DNA of 64,000 bases, from the NCBI GenBank assembly GCA_016721905.1, contig JADKHH010000024.1, forward strand, positions 104,561-168,560, given 5' to 3'. The DNA is from Candidatus Opimibacter skivensis. Its GTDB lineage: Bacteria > Bacteroidota > Bacteroidia > Chitinophagales > Saprospiraceae. Of this stretch, positions 45,858-55,623 are shown one piece after another. How positions within the stretch are numbered: position 1 is the stretch's first letter; the number at the start of each line of letters is the position of its first letter. A program made the position numbers and the translations under genes. The notes under the pieces are model-generated. The model was not told the origin of the DNA. It saw nothing but the letters and a program-made list of their open reading frames with translations, and did no database searches.

Positions 45858-47183
45858 TTAATGAAGCGATGCTGGAGTGGTGGAGTAAATTTTCGCTTGT
45901 CGCTTTCTTGTTTGCCATTCCAATATAATCCAGGCTACCAGGAGTATGTATTCCGTGGCGATCAGGAAGTAGTTCTCATGGAATCCACCATCCTCATAAT
46001 GACTATAGCTGAGAAATACCAGAAAGGTCCATACCATCGGATAGATGCGCATACTGAGGATGCCCAGGCATAGCAGCGAAGCCAGGTACCAGGGATGAAC
46101 TGTTGTAGCCATGAAGAAATAGAAGGTGAGGACAAACAGCATAGCTGTAGACCAATCCGGTCTTTGCTTCCAAATGTAGCGGATCCAGTAAAGTCCTATT
46201 CCGCATAGCGTAAACATCGCCAGGATCGGTCCTGTTTTTTCAATCGTGTTATACCCTTTGATCCAATACCCCAATTCACGCGCGAGGTAATATATGCTTG
46301 CATTGAATTCAAATGAAACAAACCATAAGCGTACACTTTCCATCCATCCCGTATGTGACCTAAATGATGCATATAATATGAGCATGCTCAGAGAGCAGCT
46401 CAATATTGAAAAGAGGATCATCTTATTCCAGTATAGTCTGTGTGGTATAAATGGGACCAGGATAAGGGTGAGCATCTTGGACAACACTGAGAATGCCATG
46501 AGTAGGCTACTCCATACAATTGACTTTTTATCTGATAGATATACGGCGCCAAGAAGCCCGGCTATCATGATACCATCCATATGAAGGTTGCCGGTAAATT
46601 CAAGCAGAATCAATGGGTTGAGTGCATACCATAAGACTCGTTGCGTAGGTTGTTTTTTCAATAGCAATAGATGGTACAACAGGTACGCAATAACTGCATC
46701 TGTTGCAATCAGTAGCCCTTTGTAGAATAAAACATGACCGCCGAAGTGCATGCCATTGATTTCAAAAGACAACCTGAAAATCCATTGCGCAACGGGCGGG
46801 TATACACTATAATATTTTTGACTGTTGAGATGGTTATATAAGAATTCATTCACCGATGCTATCCCTGGATGTTGCATCAGGTAAGAGGGCGTATAGGCCA
46901 TCGGATGCACACCTTCATGCATCAACATACCATCCCAGATAAAACGGTAATAGTCATCCGATAACAGCGGATCAAAGAAAAGTGAAATCACTCTTGCCGT
47001 AAGCGCAAGTACTAATCCATCTCTCAAGCTGATGGATTGACGGGAGAAGATCAGCCATGCGTAGGTCGCAAAGGCTAAGGCATAGATGCTCCACAGCGAA
47101 TAAAAATCAGATCTGCTGATGCATTGAAGCCAGGCAGTGGTCAACAACCAGACAACACATGCGAGCCAGGTCATTGTTTTCAC
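45858..47183 (-). CDS. GT-C-fold membrane glycosyltransferase (polyprenyl-phosphate mannosyltransferase-like)
   Basis: A 441-residue protein with at least ten hydrophobic helices. LLSDDYYRFIWDGMLMHEG near residues 73-91 has the acidic pair in the first periplasmic loop that is typical of GT-C enzymes, and VYPPVAQWIFRLS is similar to the MptA/MptB and GT87 families. Such enzymes transfer a sugar from a lipid-phosphate donor in the periplasm. It overlaps the upstream GT2 gene by 4 bp. Together the three genes look like a lipid-linked or surface polysaccharide pathway. The acceptor is unknown. Confidence 0.75.
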   Translation of the reverse strand: MKTMTWLACVVWLLTTAWLQCISRSDFYSLWSIYALAFATYAWLIFSRQSISLRDGLVLALTARVISLFFDPLLSDDYYRFIWDGMLMHEGVHPMAYTPSYLMQHPGIASVNEFLYNHLNSQKYYSVYPPVAQWIFRLSFEINGMHFGGHVLFYKGLLIATDAVIAYLLYHLLLLKKQPTQRVLWYALNPLILLEFTGNLHMDGIMIAGLLGAVYLSDKKSIVWSSLLMAFSVLSKMLTLILVPFIPHRLYWNKMILFSILSCSLSMLILYASFRSHTGWMESVRLWFVSFEFNASIYYLARELGYWIKGYNTIEKTGPILAMFTLCGIGLYWIRYIWKQRPDWSTAMLFVLTFYFFMATTVHPWYLASLLCLGILSMRIYPMVWTFLVFLSYSHYEDGGFHENYFLIATEYILLVAWIILEWQTRKRQAKIYSTTPASLH

Positions 47184-48670
47184 CGGTGACTCAGGTGTCT
47201 GATGGTATAATAGAAGATGCTGCCAAACCCAATCATCAGCATGATGTGATAGATCAGGAAGGACGTTTTGCCCAGGGCAATGCCCATGACAACAGCTGAA
47301 AGAAAATACAATGCAAGAAGCCCTTCAATAATAGTAGGGCCTGATATACTGCCGGATCCATAGAAGCCTTTCTTAAAAGTATCCTGCACCTGTTGTATGT
47401 TAAATTTGGGAGTGCGTACAAAAGCACTTTTTTTACCACGCAAGCCTTGAAGGACAGCAATGCTATTGTGCAAGGACAGACCCATGGACAGCGAAAGAAA
47501 GAGCGGAAAAAGGAAAATAAAAGTCACCACACGTTTCAATGGTGGCTCATTGATCCAGGAGGTATCACTGTTAGCCACAAAATACACCCAGCCGACGGTG
47601 AGCATACCCAGCATAAAGATCCAGTATATCCTCATATCCAGTTCAATCGTACTGATGAGAAACAACGTTGGGACACTCAGCACTGCCAATGCAAAAACAA
47701 CCAGGAAGATTGAACTTGACAGCAGGTGTGTAGTCGCATGTAATTTCTGCGCGAAAGGTAGATTTGATTTCAACACAGCCGGAATGAGTTTTCTCGCATT
47801 TTCTGCGCCTCCTTTCATCCACCGGAATTGCTGTGATTTAAGCCCGTTCATCTCTACAGGTAGCTCCGCAGGGGATGCAATATCCTGTCGGTATACAATC
47901 TTCCATCCTTTCAACTGCGCCCTGTACGAAAGATCAAGATCCTCTGTCAATGTATCAGCTTCCCATCCTCCTGCATCAAGGATAGTATGACGGCGCCATA
48001 CACCTGCAGTCCCGTTAAATTGAAGTAAGTAGTTACCAGCCTGTCGTCCATATTGTTCAATGCTGAAGTGGACATTGAGTTGGAACGCTTGTAACCTGGT
48101 GATCAGTGAATAATCTCCATTGATATGTTCCCATCGGGTCTGTACGACGCCGACTTGCGTATCTTTAAAATAGGGTACAGTCTTTAAAAGGAAATCTTTG
48201 TGTGGCAGGAAGTCAGCGTCGAATATGGCAATGAATTCTCCCTTCGCAACTTTGAGGCCATCCCTGAGTGCACCAGCTTTAAAGCCTTCCCGATTTGTAC
48301 GGTGGATGTAGACGATGTCAATTCCCTTGCTTTTATATTCCTCAACCTTTCTTTTGCATACCTCCGTCGTATCATCAGTCGAATCATCCAGCACCTGGAT
48401 TTCAAGTTTGTCAGCAGGGTAGTCCATCGTGACGATATTATCGATCAGTCGTTCTACGACAAAGCGTTCATTGAATACCGGTAGTTGGATGGTGATCAAC
48501 GGTAATGATTCCCCTGAATATAAAAGACCATCTTTTGAAAGCGCTTCCTCTTTTCTACCCTTATTGTACTTGAGGAGCAGATGAAACTGGATGAGGCAGT
48601 AAAAAGTGATATACGCTAATGCCAGGGTATAGAGCCCAATGACCAGATAGGCAATGATAGGTAATAGCAT
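47180..48670 (-). CDS. Membrane-bound family 2 glycosyltransferase (cellulose synthase-like)
   Basis: A 496-residue processive-type GT2. One N-terminal helix, then the catalytic domain: QVLDDSTDDT, IFDADFLP (DxD), LTEDLDLSYR (TED) and QQFRWMKGG (the QxxRW motif), then four C-terminal helices. A related fold makes glucomannan, cellulose or glucosylceramide. It overlaps the GT-C gene by 4 bp and starts just downstream of a second GT2 gene. The QFRWMKG motif suggests processive or lipid-linked transfer; the product is not known. Confidence 0.9.
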   Translation of the reverse strand: MLLPIIAYLVIGLYTLALAYITFYCLIQFHLLLKYNKGRKEEALSKDGLLYSGESLPLITIQLPVFNERFVVERLIDNIVTMDYPADKLEIQVLDDSTDDTTEVCKRKVEEYKSKGIDIVYIHRTNREGFKAGALRDGLKVAKGEFIAIFDADFLPHKDFLLKTVPYFKDTQVGVVQTRWEHINGDYSLITRLQAFQLNVHFSIEQYGRQAGNYLLQFNGTAGVWRRHTILDAGGWEADTLTEDLDLSYRAQLKGWKIVYRQDIASPAELPVEMNGLKSQQFRWMKGGAENARKLIPAVLKSNLPFAQKLHATTHLLSSSIFLVVFALAVLSVPTLFLISTIELDMRIYWIFMLGMLTVGWVYFVANSDTSWINEPPLKRVVTFIFLFPLFLSLSMGLSLHNSIAVLQGLRGKKSAFVRTPKFNIQQVQDTFKKGFYGSGSISGPTIIEGLLALYFLSAVVMGIALGKTSFLIYHIMLMIGFGSIFYYTIRHLSHR

Positions 48671-48674
48671 GTAA

Positions 48675-49373
48675 CTACAGTGATTTAAAAATCGTCCACA
48701 ATATTTTATACCCTGCCAGTATGGAGCCTTTGACAGTCCCGCTGACTTTTGATGTACCTATTCGCTTCCGGTAGGATACAGGTACTTCAGCGCAGGCCAG
48801 ATGATGCTGAAGGGCCTTTACCTGCATCTCCACCGTCCAGCCGTAATTTTTGTCCTGCATGTCGAGACTTAATAGCTTTTGCCACCTGATCGCCCTGAAA
48901 GGCCCAAGATCGCTAAATCTGAACCCATACATCATGTGGATCAGCCGGGTAGCCAGCCAATTGCCAAAGCGCTGGGGAATAGTAAGCGATCCCCGATCCG
49001 GATTACCCTTTACCCTGGAGCCTATCACCATATCTTTCCCTTCCCTGATCGGCGAAAGTAATGCCTTCATTTCTTGCGGATAATCGGAATAGTCCCCATC
49101 CATGAAGACAATGATATCCGGTTGCTCAACAAGAGGTCGCTCTTTGATGTAGGCCATGCCAGCCAGGCAAGCATTACCATAACCCCTTAACGGCTGATCT
49201 ACCACAATAGCACCTGAAGCAGCGGCTACAGAAGCTGTCGCATCCGTAGAGTTGTTGTTACACACGATGATATCCCTGACCAATTCCCGTGGAATATCCC
49301 CGATCACTTTCCCAATGGAGGCGGATTCATTATAGGCAGGGATTATCACGTCAATGAGGAGATGAGGGCGCAT
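48675..49373 (-). CDS. Family 2 glycosyltransferase (dolichyl-phosphate mannose synthase-like)
   Basis: About 232 residues from MRPHLLIDVIIPAYNES; the start at 49403 would add ten residues. VIIPAYNE, FMDGDYSDYP (DxD) and GSRVKGNPDRGSLTIPQRFGNW are the DPM1/GtrB-like marks, and KRIGTSKVSGTVKGS is the C-terminal signature. It probably charges polyprenyl phosphate with a sugar that the GT-C enzyme in the same operon then uses. First gene of the three-gene minus-strand operon. Confidence 0.88.
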   Translation of the reverse strand: MRPHLLIDVIIPAYNESASIGKVIGDIPRELVRDIIVCNNNSTDATASVAAASGAIVVDQPLRGYGNACLAGMAYIKERPLVEQPDIIVFMDGDYSDYPQEMKALLSPIREGKDMVIGSRVKGNPDRGSLTIPQRFGNWLATRLIHMMYGFRFSDLGPFRAIRWQKLLSLDMQDKNYGWTVEMQVKALQHHLACAEVPVSYRKRIGTSKVSGTVKGSILAGYKILWTIFKSL

Positions 49374-49597
49374 GGGTTGGATGAATGGATGTAAAAGTAA
49401 CATATATGTACTTTATTCAGGGCGCTGCTAATATCTATCCAATCGTTAATTGCAATTTTCAGAATACATGGACATTCAACATAGATATTCAATCGTCAGG
49501 CGGTTATTAGCGGCGCTCTTCATATTGCCCTTCATATTTAAGTGCAGACCGGCCAGCGAACAGATACCATTGGACCGGATATGTCCGTTTAAAACCA

Positions 49598-51178
49598 TTG
49601 AAGTATTTTCGCTCCTGCAACGGCAAGCCAGATACAGAAGATAAATTCATAACTGTGACAATACCCTTATTTATTCAAAGAGACCATTATCGATGCCCTG
49701 TCCGCTGGGCAGGAGTATTGCTCCTTGCCTTTGTTTTTCTGGCACCTGGATTCTTTCTTACATCCTGTTATGATGAGAAATTCACCACCGACACGACTGA
49801 CACCTTATCTATCAGGATTGATACCCTCACTTTTGATACGGTCCTGACGCAAGTCAGCACGGTCACCAGGTTTTTTAAAATATACAATCCCCATGGATTA
49901 TCTGTCCGTGTCAGTGAGATTAAAGTAACAGGCAAGGATGCTCATTTTTTCAGACTCAATGTAGACGGCTATACCGGAGACATTATTCGTGATATCGACA
50001 TCCTCCCTGAAGACAGCATCTATGTATTTGCCGAAGCAACAATTGACCCTGATCAGCCAGTATCAGTCAGCCCGTTTATTCTTGAAGCTGAAATCGTCTT
50101 TACGACTAATAACACAGATCAGCAAGTTACGCTGATCGCATGGGGACAAAATGCCAATTACATTCCCGGACCCAACAGCCCAAACCGGATTTCATTACTC
50201 ACCTGTGACTTTGGTGAAGTGACGTGGGATGACCCTAAGCCTTACGTTTTATACGGCACACTATTGATCGATTCCTGCACACTGGTATTGCCTCCGGGTG
50301 CAAGACTTTATGTTCATGGAGGAATTGCAAATAACCAACTGGGCATTTATAATGAAGGGCTCATCTATACCTTGCCTTCTGGAAAATTGAAAGTGACAGG
50401 AACGGTAACAGATCCGGTGATCATCAGGGATGACCGCATCGAGCCTGATCATGTAGGCTCATGGGCAGGAATCCGGCTCGGACCAGAGAGTGGCCCGCAT
50501 CTGTTTACCTACATGCATATGAGTAGTGCAAATGCAGGCATCATTGCTGACAGCGCATCTGTGGTGAACATCGATCATAGCAGTATTTCAAGCACAGGAG
50601 GCCCCGGCTTTTATGCGCGGCACGCCATGGCCAATATTTCAAATTCCTTGTTTTATGATAACGGTGGACAATCCATCGCCTTGACTTTCGGTGGCACGTA
50701 TGAAATCAATTATTGTACAGTCGCAAGCTTTGGTAATGATGCGGAAGCCATCCTCATGAATAATTTTTATTGCACGGATCCACTTTGTTCGGAAGGCGTA
50801 TTGCTGAATCAGTTTACGGGTAGGATTAACAACAGTATATTAATTGGCTCCTCTACCGATGAAGTCTGGATGGCAGATGCGGGTATGACAGGTCAGGGTT
50901 TAATGGATGTGCAGATGCGCAACAATATGGTCGTGGTGGATGAGTTGCTTGATCCGGAAAATTTCCCTACGTTTTTTGAGAGCATTTGTTCCAATTGCTT
51001 CGAATATTCCTTTGGCGATACCTTGTTTGTCGATATGTTCAAGGATGATTACCACCTCGATACCATGTCAGTGGCTGAAATGAAAGGTATTCCATTACCA
51101 GGATTTGCGGATGACCTGGATGGCAATACAAGGGACTTGTTACTGCCTGACCTCGGATGTTACGAATTTCAAGAGTAG
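49598..51178 (+). CDS. Right-handed parallel beta-helix lipoprotein
   Basis: Up to 526 residues. The lipobox is LTSC, about 57 residues after the first Met, which is far for a signal; a GTG at 49655 gives a more normal signal (TIPLFIQRD ... GVLLLAFVFLAPGFFLTSC) and is probably the real start. An N-terminal immunoglobulin-like domain (about 60-165: TLTFDTVLTQVSTVTRFFKIYN) is followed by a beta-helix (LPPGARLYVHGG, WAGIRLGPESGPH, IDHSSISSTGGPGFYARHAM). The C-terminus DLLLPDLGCYEFQE is the DIGAYE-type end common in Bacteroidota beta-helix proteins. It may bind or cleave a polysaccharide; no catalytic site was identified. Confidence 0.8.
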   Translation: MKYFRSCNGKPDTEDKFITVTIPLFIQRDHYRCPVRWAGVLLLAFVFLAPGFFLTSCYDEKFTTDTTDTLSIRIDTLTFDTVLTQVSTVTRFFKIYNPHGLSVRVSEIKVTGKDAHFFRLNVDGYTGDIIRDIDILPEDSIYVFAEATIDPDQPVSVSPFILEAEIVFTTNNTDQQVTLIAWGQNANYIPGPNSPNRISLLTCDFGEVTWDDPKPYVLYGTLLIDSCTLVLPPGARLYVHGGIANNQLGIYNEGLIYTLPSGKLKVTGTVTDPVIIRDDRIEPDHVGSWAGIRLGPESGPHLFTYMHMSSANAGIIADSASVVNIDHSSISSTGGPGFYARHAMANISNSLFYDNGGQSIALTFGGTYEINYCTVASFGNDAEAILMNNFYCTDPLCSEGVLLNQFTGRINNSILIGSSTDEVWMADAGMTGQGLMDVQMRNNMVVVDELLDPENFPTFFESICSNCFEYSFGDTLFVDMFKDDYHLDTMSVAEMKGIPLPGFADDLDGNTRDLLLPDLGCYEFQE

Positions 51179-51190
51179 TCCAAAACTAAA

Positions 51191-52483
51191 TTATGCTTTT
51201 ATGTTGGAAGTATTAATCCTTGATGTCGCAACCGTCGTCAGGATGAAAAAACCAATGATAAAAAACAACGCGAGGGTGAGCACACTATATCGCATGTTGC
51301 CGGTGATCGAATTGACGAGCCCGAAAATAAAGGTGCCTGATACGATGGCAATTTTTGACAACACATCGAGGAAACTAAAAAAGCTCGTAGGATCTTCTTT
51401 TCGATCCTCCAGTAGTTTCGCATAGGTAGATCTTGATAACGCCTGTATTCCACCCAGGACCAATCCAACCAGTCCGGCTATAGAAAAGAAATGCCATTTT
51501 TCAGTAGTTGCATAAGCACCTACGCAAATGGTCATCCAGATAACGAGTTGAATCAGCAGACTGAATTTATTTCCCTTTCGCCTGGAGACAAAGGCAAAGA
51601 AAAGTGCACCCGGCACAGCCACTAATTGCAATAGCAGGATGGTCAGGATCAACTCAGAATCCTTGAAGCCAAGTTCGCGATCTGCAAAGAGTGTAGCCAG
51701 GTAAATCACCGTATGTACTCCTGCGATATAAAAAAAGTAGGATGCAAGAAAACGCTTGGTATGCTTATCCTGCCTGATGATCTGCCATACCAGCATCAGT
51801 TCATGCCATCCTTTAGCGAAAAGTTTTCCGGGGTGGGGGATAGGCTTGTCAGCGGGTAGCCTGCTGAAGGTGATTTGTGAAAAACCAATCCACCAAAGTC
51901 CCACCAATACAAATGAAATACGGGATGGAAGTGTTGGGTTGGTGATGTGAAACCATTCCGGCTTCTGGATCATGATCAGGCAGACAATCAGTAATAAGAC
52001 ACTGCCGATATAGCCATACGAATAGCCTTTTGCACTCACTCTGTCATACTGATCTTCAGAGGCAATGAGGGGCAGGTATGAATCATAGAACACCAACCCT
52101 CCTGCAGCACCAATAGTCCCCATGATAAAAGCTGCTGTGCCGATCCACATCGTTTGTGGCGACTGGAAAAAGAAAAGAGCAATGCAACCTATGGCGCCAA
52201 TCAGGGTGAAGGTTTTAAGAAAATACATCCTACGGCCTGTATAATCTGCTATCCCTGAAAGGAGCGGAGATAGAAAGGCAATCAGGATATAAGCGGCCGA
52301 AACAGAAAAGGAATAAAGCGCGGTATTGGAGATAGTGCCACCAAAAAGGGAAATATTTTCATTGGTGACACTGGAGAAATAAATGGGGAATATGGCGGTG
52401 GAAATCACCAGGTAATATGCAGAGTTGGCCCAGTCAAAATAGGCCCAGCCATTGATCGTTCGTTTGTCATTGAGTTGCATCAA
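51191..52483 (-). CDS. MFS transporter of the UMF1/Atg22-like family
   Basis: A 430-residue protein with 12 predicted helices. INGWAYFDWANSAYYLVISTAIFP is the diagnostic start of the UMF1 family (WxxYDWANSA), and LSGIADYTGRRMYFL is the MFS loop motif. Substrate unknown. The start at 52483 or the next Met makes little difference. It ends 12 bp from the beta-helix gene (convergent). Confidence 0.88.
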   Translation of the reverse strand: MMQLNDKRTINGWAYFDWANSAYYLVISTAIFPIYFSSVTNENISLFGGTISNTALYSFSVSAAYILIAFLSPLLSGIADYTGRRMYFLKTFTLIGAIGCIALFFFQSPQTMWIGTAAFIMGTIGAAGGLVFYDSYLPLIASEDQYDRVSAKGYSYGYIGSVLLLIVCLIMIQKPEWFHITNPTLPSRISFVLVGLWWIGFSQITFSRLPADKPIPHPGKLFAKGWHELMLVWQIIRQDKHTKRFLASYFFYIAGVHTVIYLATLFADRELGFKDSELILTILLLQLVAVPGALFFAFVSRRKGNKFSLLIQLVIWMTICVGAYATTEKWHFFSIAGLVGLVLGGIQALSRSTYAKLLEDRKEDPTSFFSFLDVLSKIAIVSGTFIFGLVNSITGNMRYSVLTLALFFIIGFFILTTVATSRINTSNIKA

Positions 52484-52592
52484 GTGAAGGTATCATTTTA
52501 TGATCAGCTACCAGGGTTTAGATCAATAGGCGAATACTGGATAGCCTATTTTTTTATTTACCATTGATGATGTTTTGCTATCTTCCCACCGT

Positions 52593-53492
52593 ATGCGAAT
52601 TCTGATTTTAAGCCGGAGCCCCATCCTGTATTCGACACACAGCCTTGTGATGGCTGCCCGTCGCAGAGGCCATTCAGTACGTGTGGTGGATCACTTGCAA
52701 TGTGACCTGACGATCCTCAGTGGCAAACTTGGTGTTAGGTTCCAGAATGAGTTTATTGGCAGACCGGACGCGGTCATTCCAAGGATCGGATCATCAGTCA
52801 CCAGTTATGGTGCAGCCGTCGTGCGACAGTTTGAAATGATGGGTGTGTTTACCGTTGTCACCACAGAGGCATTGCTTCGCTCCAGGGATAAACGCACGGC
52901 CCTCCAGTATCTCGCCGCCAATCATCTTCCGGTGCCAGACAGTGTATTTACAGCCATGCCGGATAATGTGGATTCATCATTGAGAATCCTCGGCGAAGAG
53001 TATCCGATTGTCATCAAGATGCTCAATAGCACTCAAGGCCAGGGTGTCATCCTCGGCGAAAGCTATAGTGCTTCGCTTTCAGTAGCTGAAGCATTTATCA
53101 GACTGAAAGAAGAAATTCTGCTGCAACGATTTATCGGTGAATCAAAAGGCAAAGACGTACGTGTTTTTATCGTTGGTGGTCAAGTTGTAGCCGCCATGGA
53201 ACGCAGCGCACAGAATGGAGAATTTAGATCGAATCTACATAGAGGAGCGTCCTCCCATAAAATCAGGATTACCAGTGAGGAAGAAGAAATCGCCCTCCGT
53301 GCTGCTCAACTGATGGGGCTCGAAGTCGCTGGTGTAGATATCCTGCGATCCAATGCAGGGCCGCTGATCCTCGAAGTCAATGCGTCTCCCGGCCTCGAGG
53401 GCATTGAAGGTACCACGGGTGTTGATATTGCAAGTCAGATCATCAGGTTTGTGGAAACAAATGCAAAGCCGGTTCCTGTAAAAGTGGTCTGA
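52593..53492 (+). CDS. RimK-family ATP-grasp ligase
   Basis: About 299 residues from MRILILSRSPILYSTHSLV; the longer start at 52575 adds six residues. ATP-grasp features: YPIVIKMLNSTQGQGVILG (ATP loop), EILLQRFIGESKGKDVRVFIV and LILEVNASPGLEGIEG (Mg-binding Glu/Asn). RimK proteins add glutamate to the C-terminus of ribosomal protein S6 or to small molecules. Substrate not determinable. The methyltransferase gene downstream has its own promoter. Confidence 0.9.
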   Translation: MRILILSRSPILYSTHSLVMAARRRGHSVRVVDHLQCDLTILSGKLGVRFQNEFIGRPDAVIPRIGSSVTSYGAAVVRQFEMMGVFTVVTTEALLRSRDKRTALQYLAANHLPVPDSVFTAMPDNVDSSLRILGEEYPIVIKMLNSTQGQGVILGESYSASLSVAEAFIRLKEEILLQRFIGESKGKDVRVFIVGGQVVAAMERSAQNGEFRSNLHRGASSHKIRITSEEEEIALRAAQLMGLEVAGVDILRSNAGPLILEVNASPGLEGIEGTTGVDIASQIIRFVETNAKPVPVKVV

Positions 53493-53503
53493 CACATGAA
53501 TAG

Positions 53504-53533
53504 TTGTCCACACGGCTGACTCATGTATCTTTG
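53504..53533 (+). promoter_or_regulatory. Bacteroidota-type promoter for the methyltransferase lipoprotein
   Basis: TTG at 53504-53506, 19 bases, then a perfect TATCTTTG at 53526-53533. The ATG follows 10 bases later, so the message would be nearly leaderless. Confidence 0.7.
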
Positions 53534-53543
53534 CAGTCACAAC

Positions 53544-54245
53544 ATGAAAAAGCAGCCAATTTTTCTCCTCATTACAGCAATTGCCCTGCTTTCCCTGCCT
53601 GGTTGCAAATGGAATACACAGGGCACCGAAACGACCGATAAGCCAACCACAGAATCAGAAACACCTGGTGTTGGTAACGACTACGAAAATGAAGCTGAGC
53701 AATATGAAAGTGCAGACCGTGTCATCTGGCAAAAGCCCGATCTGGTTATCCAGCAACTCGGAGATGTAGATGGTAAAGTAGTTGCCGATCTCGGGGCAGG
53801 CACTGGTTACTTTAGTCGCCGGATAGCCTATAAAGGAGCTACTGTCATCGCCATCGATATTGACCCGGAAGCCATCCAATGGATGGAAGAACAAAAAGCC
53901 AGATTCCCACTTGAACTAAGAAACAGACTGATCATCAGACAAGCTGAGGCGAATGATCCGAAACTCAATCCAAACGAGGTCGACATCGTGTTGCTTGTCA
54001 ATACATATTCTTATATCCAGAATAGGGTCAATTACTTTTCGAAACTGAAAGAAGCAATCCGTGCAGGTGGAACTGTCATCATCATCGATTTTAAGAAGAA
54101 GGAAACACCTTTCGGACCTTCTATCGACGAGCGTATTGATGCCAAAGATGTAGAGAAAGAATTGAAGGAAGCCGGATATAGCGTGCTGGCGATCGACGAC
54201 GAATCCCTCGATTACCAATACATTATCAAAGCACAAAGAAACTAA
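53544..54245 (+). CDS. Class I SAM-dependent methyltransferase with a lipoprotein signal
   Basis: About 233 residues from MKKQPIFLLITAIALLSLPGC, a typical lipoprotein signal; an in-frame start at 53523 is less likely. A Thr/Glu-rich linker leads to a methyltransferase domain with VVADLGAGTGYFSRR (SAM loop), VIAIDIDPEAIQWM and VDIVLLVNTYSYI. Methyltransferases normally need cytoplasmic SAM, so the envelope location is odd. Either the fold is used otherwise or the substrate is supplied in the periplasm. Related lipoproteins occur in other Bacteroidota. Function unknown. Confidence 0.85.
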   Translation: MKKQPIFLLITAIALLSLPGCKWNTQGTETTDKPTTESETPGVGNDYENEAEQYESADRVIWQKPDLVIQQLGDVDGKVVADLGAGTGYFSRRIAYKGATVIAIDIDPEAIQWMEEQKARFPLELRNRLIIRQAEANDPKLNPNEVDIVLLVNTYSYIQNRVNYFSKLKEAIRAGGTVIIIDFKKKETPFGPSIDERIDAKDVEKELKEAGYSVLAIDDESLDYQYIIKAQRN

Positions 54246-54257
54246 AGGATACCTCCG

Positions 54258-55523
54258 TTAGCGGACGATCAATTCTTCTCTTCCCGGTCCGGTGGAGACA
54301 TATACCACAGGTAATCCAATTTGTTTTTCAAGATACCTGAGATACTGTTTCACAGCATCCGGAAGGCCTTCATAAGATCCCGCATTGATTTCCTGCATCC
54401 ATCCGGTGTGATGGGAGTGTGCCACTCCAAGGATGCCTTCAGTGATATCAAAAGGAAGTTGGTCCGTAAGACCACCCTTTGTTTCATACTGCTCTGCAAC
54501 GGAGATAGTTTCAAAGGCATTCAACACATCCAGTTTGGTGATGGCAATCTGTGTAGTGCCAGTAATCATGGTCGCATACTTGAGCTGTGGGATATCTAAC
54601 CATCCGCATCGCCTTGGTCGTCCGGTAGTACTGCCGAATTCATTCCCCGCGACTCTGATGCGTTCACCTTCAGCATCGTTAAGTTCAGAAGGGAATGGTC
54701 CTGATCCAACACGGGTGCAATACGCTTTAGTCACCCCGATCACCTCTCTGACAGAGGAAGGAGGTACACCAAGGCCACTGCAAACACCTGATGAAATAGT
54801 ATTGGAGGAAGTCACATATGGATAAGTGCCAAAATCAATGTCCAGCATCATACCTTGAGCACCTTCTGCCAGGATAGAATCACCGGCTTTCAATCGCTCA
54901 TTGACATAGTATTCGGCATCAATCAGGTCAAGCTCCCGGATGCGGGCTATAGAGTCAAACCACTTTGCTTCTTCAGCCTGAAGTTCAAATGCTATTTCAG
55001 GATACACCTTCAGCAAATGCAGGTGTTTTTCCTTGAGGGATTGGTATTTTTTATCAAAATCAGCACTCAGTATATCCCCGATGCGTAAACCATTGCGTCC
55101 GGTTTTATCCATATAACAAGGGCCGATGCCGCGTAGGGTAGATCCGATTTTTGCTTCTCCTTTTGAGGCCTCAGAAGCCATATCCAGCAACTTGTGTGTA
55201 GGCAGGATGAGGTGTGCTTTTTTAGCAATGCGGAGACGACTGCGGACTTCATGACCGCCGGCTTCAAGCTGGTCTATCTCCCTCATCAGGGTAGTAGGGT
55301 CGATCACTACGCCATTGCCGATCACATTGACCAGGTGTGCATGAAAGATACCGGAAGGAATGGTATGAAGTACCGTTTTTACACCGTTTACATAGAGCGT
55401 ATGACCAGCATTCGGGCCGCCCTGGAACCTCCCAACAACCTGATATTTATGGGCCAGGTAGTCCACGATTTTACCTTTGCCTTCATCCCCCCACTGGAGT
55501 CCCAACAATACGTCTACAGCCAT
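54258..55523 (-). CDS. purA: Adenylosuccinate synthetase
   Basis: A 421-residue enzyme of normal length. GLQWGDEGKGKIVDYLA near 8-24 holds the catalytic Asp13 and GTP loop, FQGGPNAGHTLYV the catalytic His41. TRVGSGPFPSEL, STTGRPRRCGWLD and ITKLDVLNAFETISV are the other conserved blocks. It condenses IMP and aspartate with GTP hydrolysis, the committed step to AMP. Convergent with the methyltransferase gene, 12 bp apart, and preceded by its own promoter. Confidence 0.98.
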   Translation of the reverse strand: MAVDVLLGLQWGDEGKGKIVDYLAHKYQVVGRFQGGPNAGHTLYVNGVKTVLHTIPSGIFHAHLVNVIGNGVVIDPTTLMREIDQLEAGGHEVRSRLRIAKKAHLILPTHKLLDMASEASKGEAKIGSTLRGIGPCYMDKTGRNGLRIGDILSADFDKKYQSLKEKHLHLLKVYPEIAFELQAEEAKWFDSIARIRELDLIDAEYYVNERLKAGDSILAEGAQGMMLDIDFGTYPYVTSSNTISSGVCSGLGVPPSSVREVIGVTKAYCTRVGSGPFPSELNDAEGERIRVAGNEFGSTTGRPRRCGWLDIPQLKYATMITGTTQIAITKLDVLNAFETISVAEQYETKGGLTDQLPFDITEGILGVAHSHHTGWMQEINAGSYEGLPDAVKQYLRYLEKQIGLPVVYVSTGPGREELIVR

Positions 55524-55567
55524 TTGATGCGATCTGAATAAAATAAAGGGCTCACGGCCCCAAACCG

Positions 55568-55575
55568 CAAATATA
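55568..55575 (-). promoter_or_regulatory. -7 box of the purA promoter (TATATTTG)
   Basis: A perfect TAnnTTTG box on the minus strand, 45 bases before the purA ATG. A clear TTG at the usual distance is not seen; the sequence there is TTCACT-rich. Confidence 0.55.
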
Positions 55576-55623
55576 GTGAACAGTGAAGAGTGAAGAGTGA
55601 AAAATAAGGGGGGAGTGCTTAGG

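Noticed and set aside
49450..49644. 64-residue frame with a lipoprotein-like start (FIFKC)
   Set aside because: It overlaps the beta-helix gene start in another frame, and its continuation shows no domain.
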